Shown: piece after piece, positions 1 to 6,306 of the stretch | How positions within the stretch are numbered: the stretch's first letter is position 1 | Layout of the letters: each line of letters starts with the position of its first letter | Origin: an uncultured Oscillospiraceae bacterium | GTDB taxonomy: Bacteria > Bacillota > Clostridia > Oscillospirales > Ruminococcaceae | Direction of reading: 5' to 3' | NCBI GenBank assembly: GCA_934481355.1 | Contig: CAKSPH010000018.1 | Coordinates: 1-46,080 of the forward strand | DNA: 46,080 nucleotides | The notes under the pieces: generated by a model | The model's database searches: none | Told to the model about the DNA's origin: nothing | What the model saw: the letters and a program-made list of their open reading frames with translations, nothing else | Made by a program: the position numbers and the translations under genes

Positions 1-75
1 ATTTCAAGGTTTGGTAACGCAACAGATGATATAAGTCATAGAAATCTGCCGTGAAGGAGGTTTTTAGAGGTTACC
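1..75 (-). repeat. Palindromic element, partial copy (runs off the left edge)
   Basis: The right edge is GGTTTTTAGAGGTTACC (59-75). Read on the minus strand, this stretch matches 1145-1182 and then 1280-1311 of the element upstream of spo0A. The two copies therefore face each other across spo0A. The left end lies outside the window, so its full length and any target duplication cannot be judged. Confidence 0.75.
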
Positions 76-81
76 ATTAGT

Positions 82-200
82 GATGGGAGTTTCGCCTCTG
101 CGGAGGCGACAAGGGCGCCGCCCTTGACCTGCGAGGGGGTCGCCCCCTCGACCGCGAGTAAACGCCGTTGCTCAGATTTTATGGGAGATACGGGACGCGT
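82..200 (+). repeat. Three-hairpin GC-rich intergenic repeat, copy 1
   Basis: Three consecutive stem-loops are visible: TCGCC/GGCGA at 92-109, CAAGGGC/GCCCTTG at 110-126 and GAGGGGG/CCCCCTC at 133-149. They are followed by a conserved tail ending in TTTTATGGGAGATACG. The same series occurs in reverse orientation at 18334-18450. The unit lies just downstream of the spo0A terminator. It contains no credible gene. Confidence 0.7.
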
Positions 201-212
201 AAGCCGCACAGC

Positions 213-238
213 AAAAAGGGAGGGGCTGACCCCTCCCG
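213..238 (-). terminator. Rho-independent terminator of spo0A
   Basis: Read on the minus strand, GGGAGGGG-TCAG-CCCCTCCC is followed directly by TTTTTGC. It begins about 8 bases after the spo0A stop codon. Confidence 0.85.
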
Positions 239-245
239 TGACGGA

Positions 246-1025
246 TTACCTCTGGTATGCCGGTACGTTATTCTTCTGCTTGAACTTCAGCCGCAGGTGG
301 TCTGCGATAAGCGCGATGAACTCCGAATTTGTGGGCTTCCCGCGGGTGGTGTGCACCGTGTAGGAGAATATCCTTGTCAGCACGTCCACGTCGCCCCTGT
401 CCCATGCTATCTCGATGGCGTGGCGTATAGCCCTCTCCACCCGGGAGCTGGTCGTCTGGTAATACTTTGCGACTGTCGGATAAAGGAGCTTTGTGATACA
501 GTTTATCATATCATCGTTATTGACGGAGAGCATTATCGCGGTGCGCAGGTAGTGATACCCCTTGATATGCGCGGGGATCCCCACCTGATGGATTATCTCA
601 GTGACGGCGCATTCAAGGTCGGTTTCGTCCGGGACGGCCTCCGGCTCCTCGCGGTTTGAGCACAGGCGCGTCACGCGGCTGACGAGGTAATCCGGATCGA
701 TGGGCTTCACCATGAATCCCGCCGCGCCGGCGTTCATTGCCTCGCGCTCCAGCGAGGGATCCTCCCTGCCGGAAACTATGAGCACATTCGGGCAGTATTT
801 CTTCTCGGTCTTTAGTCTGCGGATCACCTCCACGGCGTCGCAGAACGGCATTTTAGCCTCCAGCACCGCCACGTCCGGCGCCTCGGACTTTATGGAGCTG
901 AGCACTGCGTTTCCGTCGCAGTGGCGGGTTATCGCGTACATTCCCGCGCCCTTCAGGGCTCCCGCCCATGCCATGCCGCAGTCTGCCGTGTCGCTTCCGA
1001 TTAGTACCTTGATCTTGCTGTTCAT
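246..1025 (-). CDS. spo0A: Spo0A-family response regulator with Glu in place of the phospho-acceptor Asp
   Basis: Master regulator family for entry into sporulation and stationary phase; a cytoplasmic DNA-binding protein of 259 residues, full length for the family. The receiver domain spans about residues 4-120 and the Spo0A effector domain about 140-250. The effector is well conserved (PAHIKGYHYLR, TTSSRVERAIRHAIEIAW, KPTNSEFIALIADHLR), so DNA binding is probably kept. In the receiver, alignment with B. subtilis Spo0A puts E56 (codon GAG at 858-860) where Asp56 is phosphorylated. One of the two acidic-pocket aspartates is Ser (S11, D12), while the switch Ser and the KP lysine are present. 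This is known chemistry for a phospho-mimic, but constitutive activity is only an inference. Start chosen from GGAGG 7 bases upstream of ATG. A promoter is visible at 1513-1541, leaving a long leader that holds a repeat element. Confidence 0.93.
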   Translation of the reverse strand: MNSKIKVLIGSDTADCGMAWAGALKGAGMYAITRHCDGNAVLSSIKSEAPDVAVLEAKMPFCDAVEVIRRLKTEKKYCPNVLIVSGREDPSLEREAMNAGAAGFMVKPIDPDYLVSRVTRLCSNREEPEAVPDETDLECAVTEIIHQVGIPAHIKGYHYLRTAIMLSVNNDDMINCITKLLYPTVAKYYQTTSSRVERAIRHAIEIAWDRGDVDVLTRIFSYTVHTTRGKPTNSEFIALIADHLRLKFKQKNNVPAYQR

Positions 1026-1144
1026 GTTTTTTCCTCCATATAATTACTCTCGCGGAACTCTGAAAGCTTCCTTACGCTCCCGGCGGTTCCTGTTTTCCCC
1101 GGCGGAATTTTTCCCCTTTCCGCCTAATTTTCGGACTTCATATT

Positions 1145-1482
1145 GGTAACCTCTAAAAACCTCCTTCACGGCAGATTTCTATTCCAAAGGGAAACGCTGA
1201 ATAAAACAAAATCGACCCGTTCAAACGAGGGGGCTCACGCGTCTGATTTTGTTACGCTTCGCTATATTCAGCGTATCCCGTATCATCTGCTGCGTTACCA
1301 AACCTTGAAATACATACAGTAAACGCATTATCCGCCTGCGGCGGAAAACGCTGCGGTTGATACTAATTCCAGAACCACTTTTCAGTTGTGCATATTATGT
1401 GTATTTGGAATTAGTATAATGCCTTGCATCTGATATAAGTCATATACGAAATCTGCTCGTGTCCCGGTTTTTAGAGGTTACC
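1145..1482. mobile_element. MITE-like palindromic element in the spo0A leader
   Basis: Perfect 17-base terminal inverted repeats are present: GGTAACCTCTAAAAACC at 1145-1161 and its complement at 1466-1482. The flanks 1140-1144 and 1483-1487 are both ATATT, a plausible target duplication. No protein is encoded. Compared with the copy at 1-75, the left half is interrupted by about 97 bases (1183-1279) bounded by ACGCTGAATA/TATTCAGCGT, apparently a second insertion. A third small palindrome, ATACTAATTCCA/TGGAATTAGTAT, lies at about 1360-1419. The element lies between the spo0A promoter and gene, so it would be transcribed as leader RNA. Confidence 0.8.
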
Positions 1483-1487
1483 ATATT

Positions 1488-1688
1488 CAATCTTTTTCTG
1501 TCCGGTAACTAAATAATACCATATTCTGGATTTAAATGCAAGAGGTTTTTGGAAATTTCTTGAAGCGCGATAAACCGCCTGAATTCCAGAAGAAAAAACC
1601 CGCGAAACCGCATACAACCGCGCTTGACGGACATTTCCGCACAGAATGCGCAGATATTCCTTAACGTCATATTAACACGAAAAACAGT
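1488..1688. other. Intergenic stretch between repeat element and araC-type gene
   Basis: Apart from the putative minus-strand promoter at 1513-1541, no gene, RNA or strong secondary structure was seen here. Confidence 0.5.
1513..1541 (-). promoter_or_regulatory. Sigma-A-type promoter for spo0A
   Basis: On the minus strand, TTGCAT (1536-1541) and TATTAT (1513-1518) are separated by 17 bases. This is the only good promoter seen upstream of spo0A. It predicts a leader of nearly 500 bases that includes the element at 1145-1482. Confidence 0.55.
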
Positions 1689-1719
1689 GAAAAACCCCGG
1701 AATCTCACGGAATCCGGGG
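1689..1719 (-). terminator. Terminator of the AraC-type gene
   Basis: On the minus strand, CCCCGGATTCCGTGAGATTCCGGGG is an imperfect stem-loop followed by TTTTTC. It lies about 20 bases past the stop codon of the regulator. Confidence 0.75.
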
Positions 1720-1741
1720 AATGATTTATGGAATTTACTGG

Positions 1742-2680
1742 TTATTCACGGTCGCTGCGGTACTGTTTGGGGGTCATGCCGGTATGTGTGCGGAACAGCT
1801 TGCAGAAGTACGCGGAGCTGCTGAATCCGCATTCTAAGGCGACAGCCTCCACGGTCATATTGCTGTCGCGGAGCATCTGCATGGAGCACTCCACGCGGTG
1901 TCTCAGCAGGTAGCTCACCGGGGAGGTATGCAGGTAGCTCTGGAAGCACCTTGAAGCCTCGCTGCGGCTTATGCTGGCGGCGTTCGCGATATCCTGAAGG
2001 GAAACGTCCTCGGCGTAGTGCTCCTGAATGAAGCCTATCATCTTCTGCATCCTTATCTGGAGGACGTGCTCGTTCCTGACGGCGGGGGCGAGCTCTATCT
2101 CGGTGTGGTGAATGAAAAGGAGCTCCCACGCGCGGTTCATCTCGCACTGCACGCGTATCTCGAAGCACTCCGGCGGACCCGGGGGGTTACTGAACTGCAG
2201 CATGGGCACCTCGCCGTAGCTTCCCACCTCGCCGTAGCTCTGGAGCATGGAGAACACGCGGTCAAGGCAGTCGAGTATCTCCAGCTTCCACCGGGCGGAA
2301 TCGTCCAGCACCACAAACGGCAGGCGGGAGTTCAGGGTTATCGGCATTATGTACCGGGAGTTTATCACGCTGTTTACGGGGGCGATGAACTCCGGCTGGA
2401 ACACGACGTTAGGGCACCAGCAGGGAGCCTCCCCGCAGGAGGAGTAGCTGTGCAGGCAGTTGGTGTTCATGAATATCCCCTGACCCGCCTCCAGCGTTAT
2501 CTCGCTGTTTCCCGCCTGGATTTTAACGGTGCCGTGGTGCACCACAAAGAACTCAAGATTCGGGTGCCAGTGCAGCGGCACGCTGTTCCCCGGTATATGC
2601 AGGGAATTGACATAGTATTGTATAGGAAACTCGGTCTTTCCATGCTGGATAAGCTCCTGAAAGTTCTCTTTCAGCGGCAT
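1742..2680 (-). CDS. AraC-family transcriptional regulator with N-terminal cupin domain
   Basis: A 312-residue regulator, probably of carbohydrate genes. The N-terminal part (about 15-110) is a cupin-type sensor with the HWHPNLEFFVVHHG and GQGIFMNTNCLHSY motifs. The C-terminal 100 residues are two AraC helix-turn-helix motifs (VSLQDIANAASISRSEASRCFQ and MTVEAVALECGFSSSAYFCKLFR), ending in the family signature TPKQYR. ATG at 2680 is preferred because GGAAG lies 8 bases upstream; an in-frame GTG at 2701 has a poorly spaced GGGGG and would add seven residues. It is divergent from two solute-binding lipoprotein genes, which are its likely targets. Its promoter carries two direct repeats, suggesting autoregulation. 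The inducing sugar cannot be read from sequence. Confidence 0.92.
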   Translation of the reverse strand: MPLKENFQELIQHGKTEFPIQYYVNSLHIPGNSVPLHWHPNLEFFVVHHGTVKIQAGNSEITLEAGQGIFMNTNCLHSYSSCGEAPCWCPNVVFQPEFIAPVNSVINSRYIMPITLNSRLPFVVLDDSARWKLEILDCLDRVFSMLQSYGEVGSYGEVPMLQFSNPPGPPECFEIRVQCEMNRAWELLFIHHTEIELAPAVRNEHVLQIRMQKMIGFIQEHYAEDVSLQDIANAASISRSEASRCFQSYLHTSPVSYLLRHRVECSMQMLRDSNMTVEAVALECGFSSSAYFCKLFRTHTGMTPKQYRSDRE

Positions 2681-2735
2681 ACGGAATTCTTCCAAACACA
2701 CACCCCCTGGTCAAATCAGAATTAATATGTCCCTT

Positions 2736-2765
2736 GGGAATATTATAATATAAATCGGGAATATT
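2736..2765 (+). promoter_or_regulatory. Candidate operator for the AraC-type regulator
   Basis: GGGAATATT occurs twice, at 2736-2744 and 2757-2765. The 21-base spacing is two helical turns, as expected for AraC-family half-sites. The first copy overlaps the -10 box and the second touches the -35 box of the regulator's own promoter. Confidence 0.5.
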
Positions 2766-2770
2766 GTCAA
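2742..2770 (-). promoter_or_regulatory. Consensus sigma-A promoter of the AraC-type gene
   Basis: On the minus strand, TTGACA (2765-2770) and TATAAT (2742-2747) are separated by exactly 17 bases. It is a fully consensus promoter, overlapped by the candidate operator repeats. Confidence 0.8.
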
Positions 2771-2923
2771 TTGCTCAAATCGATTATAGAGAATATAATA
2801 ATATTATACAGCAAGATATAAAAAAGATTGTGCATATTCACTAAAGATAACGATTACATTTTGTTGGTTATGCCTTGGTTAATTAAGTTAAAAAGCTATT
2901 AACCCGCATTGCAGAGCCAAACT

Positions 2924-2943
2924 CCAATTGCGACCGCAATTGG
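2924..2943. promoter_or_regulatory. Palindrome upstream of the first solute-binding protein gene
   Basis: CCAATTGC-GACC-GCAATTGG is a perfect 8-base inverted repeat 50 bases ahead of the ATG at 2994. It could be an operator or a leader hairpin; it is not followed by a T-run. Confidence 0.4.
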
Positions 2944-2993
2944 ACGGACTGCGGCGTTATCGTGGAGTGCACACTAGTAAAAGGGAGAAATCT

Positions 2994-4511
2994 ATGCATA
3001 TCTTAAAAAGATCCGCCGCCTGCGCCCTGACCCTCGCGATGGCGATAGGGCTGACCGCGTGCGATGACGAGGCTCCGCAGCAGGGCTCCGTCCCGAATGG
3101 AGCGATGGCGCCTGCCGTCACAACGACAACGCAGGCCTCCACCACCACCGACCCGAACGCCGGGCTCGACATGACCGACAAGGAGACCAAGGAGCTGGAC
3201 ACCTCCGCCTGCCCGCCCAGCGGAAACGCAGGAGTTATAAAATACCTCGGCTTCTACGACATCACCTCCGACCAGAAGGGAACCGAGCAGTGCCTTATCT
3301 TCCAGTCTGACCTGTACGGCGGCACCATCGAGTACACCAGCGCCCCCTATGGCACGGCGTATTTCGAGAAGCTTACAACGCTTATCTCCAGCGACGATTC
3401 CCCGGACATCGTGACCAAGGACGCGATGCTCTATCCCGGAAACGTCAGCAAGAACCTTTTTGAGCCGCTCGACGACTACTTCGACCTCTCCACGCCGCTG
3501 TGGTCTGACATGAAGAGCGTTGTGGACAGCTTCGCGTGGAAGGACAGGCATTACTATTACCCGCACCGCACCACGACAAAGTACGCGCTGAACTACAATA
3601 AAAAGACCATTGCGGACAACGACCTCACAGACCCCTACGACCTGTACAGGGCGGGCGAGTGGACGTGGGACGCATGGCGCGACCTGATGATACAGTTCTG
3701 CGACAAGAGCGATGATCACGTTGGATTCTACACCACCAACGACACGATAACAAGCTTCATCGCCACCACCGGAACAACGCTCATCGACACCCAGCCGGAC
3801 GGCACCATAACAAACAACTTCCTTTCCGCGGACGTTTCCCGTGCGATGACGTTCCTTGAGGGGCTCTGCCGGGACGGCCTGACCTACGGAAAGCAGTTCG
3901 GCGACTGGGTCTCCCCGCAGGTGTTCTCCACCGTTTCAGACAAGCTCCTGTTCACCTGCACCGAGCCTGAGTGGACTTACATAGCCGAGACCGAGAACCT
4001 CCAGAACCCGCAGGGCGTGGACAACGACATCTTCGACACCGTTTCGGATTTCTCGTTCGTGCCGTTCCCCCGCGACCCCAGCGCGGATAAGTACTACACC
4101 GAGTTCGACACGTTCGGATACCTTATCCCGAAGGGCGCGAAGAACATCAGCGGCTCTGTCGAGTTCATCAACCTCAACAGAATCTACGACACTGACCCCG
4201 CGATAATCGCAAAGGTGCGCGAGGACCACGTTAATCCCACCAAGATCTACTTCGAAAAGGGCAAGTACGCCGGAACTGAGAAGTGGCAGATGAAGTGGGG
4301 CGAGCGTGAATACGACCTCTGGCGCGAGATGTGCGACCCCGCGAACTTCACGTTCATCGACGAGGACGCATACGGCTTCAATTCCGAGTTCAAGGACGAC
4401 ATCGGCGTTCTGCTGATGGGCGTTGTCGAGCGCGGAGAATCCTGGTCAAAGACCAGCGCGGAATTCTCCCCGGTTGCGGACGGAGTCATCGCACCGTATA
4501 TGAACAGTTAA
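2994..4511 (+). CDS. Extracellular solute-binding lipoprotein (sugar ABC transporter type), first of a tandem pair
   Basis: A 505-residue substrate-binding protein anchored outside the membrane, expected to deliver a sugar or oligosaccharide to MalF/MalG-type permeases. The signal peptide ends in the lipobox LTAC with lipid-modified Cys23, followed by a Ser/Thr/Ala linker (about 25-60). Family-1 features follow, including WTWDAWRDLMIQFCDK, an aromatic-rich mature region and GYLIPKGAKN near the C-terminus. Start at 2994 is set by GGGAG upstream and by the signal peptide; an earlier in-frame ATG at 2928 would put a non-signal sequence in front. It is a clear paralogue of the next gene over its full length. 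No permease or ATPase is adjacent, so it may serve transporters elsewhere. Control by the divergent AraC-type gene is inferred. Confidence 0.9.
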   Translation: MHILKRSAACALTLAMAIGLTACDDEAPQQGSVPNGAMAPAVTTTTQASTTTDPNAGLDMTDKETKELDTSACPPSGNAGVIKYLGFYDITSDQKGTEQCLIFQSDLYGGTIEYTSAPYGTAYFEKLTTLISSDDSPDIVTKDAMLYPGNVSKNLFEPLDDYFDLSTPLWSDMKSVVDSFAWKDRHYYYPHRTTTKYALNYNKKTIADNDLTDPYDLYRAGEWTWDAWRDLMIQFCDKSDDHVGFYTTNDTITSFIATTGTTLIDTQPDGTITNNFLSADVSRAMTFLEGLCRDGLTYGKQFGDWVSPQVFSTVSDKLLFTCTEPEWTYIAETENLQNPQGVDNDIFDTVSDFSFVPFPRDPSADKYYTEFDTFGYLIPKGAKNISGSVEFINLNRIYDTDPAIIAKVREDHVNPTKIYFEKGKYAGTEKWQMKWGEREYDLWREMCDPANFTFIDEDAYGFNSEFKDDIGVLLMGVVERGESWSKTSAEFSPVADGVIAPYMNS

Positions 4512-4567
4512 TACACCGTTTCACGGTTATTATAGGCAAATACCCACTTATTTAAGGAGGAACCAAA

Positions 4568-6097
4568 ATGAATACTGCTAAAAGAATCCTCGCCTGCGGA
4601 CTGGCGCTCACCATGGTAGCCGGACTGACCGCCTGCGATGAAGAGTCTCCCGCTTCCAGCGGCGGAAGCAACGCGAGCAACCAGATGACCGCTCCTGCGG
4701 CGGCGACCACCACCACTTCCGCTTCCACCACCACGGACCCCAACGACGCCCTTGACCTCACCGACAAGGACACCAAGGAGTTCGACACCTCCCTGTATCA
4801 GCCCTCCGGCAAGGCTGGAACGGTAAAGTACCTCGGCTACTACGACATCAACTCCGACCAGAAGGGTACCGAGCAGTGCCTGATATTCAACTCCGACCTG
4901 TTCGGCGGCACCATCGAGTATGAGAGCACGCCCTCCGGTGCTGCCTTCTTCGAGAAGCTCTCCAACAAGATCGCTTCCGATGACTCCCCCGACCTCGTTG
5001 AGAAGTCCGCTATGCTCTATCCGGGCAACGTGTCCAAGAACCTCTTCGAGCCGCTGGATGACCTTATAGACGCTGATTCCGCGCTGTGGAAGGATATAAA
5101 GGACGTTGCTGATTCCTACGCATGGAACGGCAAGCACTACTACTATCCGCACAGAATAACTACCTCCTTCGCGCTGAATTACAGCAAGAAGACCGTTGAG
5201 GAGAACGACCTCCCCGATCCGTACGAGCTGTACAGAAACGGCGAGTGGACATGGGACGCATGGCGTGACATGATGATCCAGTTCTGCGACAAGGACGATG
5301 ACAATATCGGCTTCTACGCTACCGATACCACCGTCGACGCATTCATCCTGACAACTGGCACTTCCATCGTTGACACCAAGCCGGACGGCACCATCACCAA
5401 CAATATCCAGAACCCGAACGTAACAAGAGCGATGCAGTTCATCGAGACCCTCTGCCGTGACGGTCTTTCCTACGGCAAGCAGCTCGGCGACTGGGTTCCT
5501 CCGCAGACCTTCGCTACCGAGTGCGACAGACTCCTGTTCCTCTGCATGGAGCCTGAGTGGACTTACATAGCAGCTACCGAGCAGCTCCAGAACCCGAAGG
5601 GCGTTGACAACGATATCTTCGACACCGTTTCCGAGTTCGCATTCGTTCCGTTCCCGAGAGATTCCCAGGCTGACGCTTACTATCAGGGCTACGACACCTT
5701 CGGCTACCTTATTCCCAAGGGCGCAAAGAACTCCGCAGGCGCCGTTGAGTTCATCAACCTGAACAGAGCTTACGACGTTGACCCCGTTATCCAGGCTCAG
5801 GTAAAGAACGACCACGTTGCTCCCAAGAAGATCTACTTCGAGAAGGGCTCAAACGAGGGCAAGGAGAAGTGGCAGATCACATGGGGCGAGCAGGAATACG
5901 ATCTCTGGAGAGAGATGTGCGACCCTGCAAACTTCAGCTTCATCTCTGAGGACGCTTACGGCTTCAACACTGACTTCCAGAGCCAGCTTGCAACTGTCGT
6001 TATAGACGTTGTAGAGAACGGCGCTTCCTGGACTCAGACCAGCGCAGAATTCTCGCCGATAGTTGACGCTATCGCCGCTGAGTACGCGCTCAAGTAA
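4568..6097 (+). CDS. Extracellular solute-binding lipoprotein, second of a tandem pair
   Basis: A 509-residue paralogue of the preceding protein, with lipobox LTAC (Cys23), a Ser/Thr linker and the same block order (SDQKGTEQCLIF, SAMLYPGNVSKNLFEPLDD, GEWTWDAWRDMMIQFCDK, GYLIPKGAKN). Expected function is capture of an extracellular sugar for an ABC importer. It lies 56 bases after its neighbour, behind a strong AAGGAGG site, and is followed by a terminator, so the two probably form one transcript. Codon choice is more biased than in the upstream copy (fewer GCG/CGC, more GCT/GTT/AGA), suggesting it is the more highly expressed of the two. The ligand is unknown. Confidence 0.9.
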   Translation: MNTAKRILACGLALTMVAGLTACDEESPASSGGSNASNQMTAPAAATTTTSASTTTDPNDALDLTDKDTKEFDTSLYQPSGKAGTVKYLGYYDINSDQKGTEQCLIFNSDLFGGTIEYESTPSGAAFFEKLSNKIASDDSPDLVEKSAMLYPGNVSKNLFEPLDDLIDADSALWKDIKDVADSYAWNGKHYYYPHRITTSFALNYSKKTVEENDLPDPYELYRNGEWTWDAWRDMMIQFCDKDDDNIGFYATDTTVDAFILTTGTSIVDTKPDGTITNNIQNPNVTRAMQFIETLCRDGLSYGKQLGDWVPPQTFATECDRLLFLCMEPEWTYIAATEQLQNPKGVDNDIFDTVSEFAFVPFPRDSQADAYYQGYDTFGYLIPKGAKNSAGAVEFINLNRAYDVDPVIQAQVKNDHVAPKKIYFEKGSNEGKEKWQITWGEQEYDLWREMCDPANFSFISEDAYGFNTDFQSQLATVVIDVVENGASWTQTSAEFSPIVDAIAAEYALK

Positions 6098-6110
6098 TTC
6101 ACGGATAAAA

Positions 6111-6142
6111 TTCCCCCGCCGTCTGGCGGGGGAATTTTTTTT
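6111..6142 (+). terminator. Terminator after the solute-binding pair
   Basis: CCCCCGCC-GTCT-GGCGGGGG is followed by AATTTTTTTT. The stem is perfect and has a long T-run. Confidence 0.9.
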
Positions 6143-6306
6143 ATTCGGAATTCGGAATTCTTAATTCGGAATTATTGTGTCCCGCTGCGCGGGACGGATT
6201 TAAATATATGGGGCTGTGATTTTTCACAGCCCCATTGTGTTATTCAAAATCAGTCCCACGAAGTGGGCACTTTAATTCTGAATTCCTAATTCCGAATTCC
6301 GAATTA
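6143..6306. repeat. GAATTCGG palindromic spacer element, copy A
   Basis: Both ends are tandem GGAATTC/GAATTCC units in inverted orientation (about 6144-6173 and 6272-6306). They enclose a GTCCCGC/GCGGGAC hairpin and a perfect hairpin GGGGCTGTGA-TTTT-TCACAGCCCC (6210-6233). The right edge touches the TAA stop of the GH26-like gene. Related units occupy 10019-10157 and 13141-13276. Confidence 0.75.

Larger units (their letters stand above)
2681..2993. other. Divergent regulatory region, araC-type gene / solute-binding proteins
   Basis: About 310 AT-rich bases without a gene. They hold the araC promoter, two direct repeats and a palindrome at 2924-2943, listed separately. No convincing -35/-10 pair was found for the rightward gene; activator-dependent promoters often lack a good -35. 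Confidence 0.5.

Noticed and set aside
1742..2701. Start of the AraC-type gene at GTG 2701
   Set aside because: The GGGGG ahead of it is only one base away, whereas ATG at 2680 has GGAAG at normal spacing; seven extra residues add no family similarity.
4508..5815. Long minus-strand open frame of 435 codons opposite the solute-binding protein genes
   Set aside because: It is antisense to a well-supported lipoprotein gene, has repetitive low-information Val/Gly/Leu composition, and lacks a ribosome binding site and family motifs.
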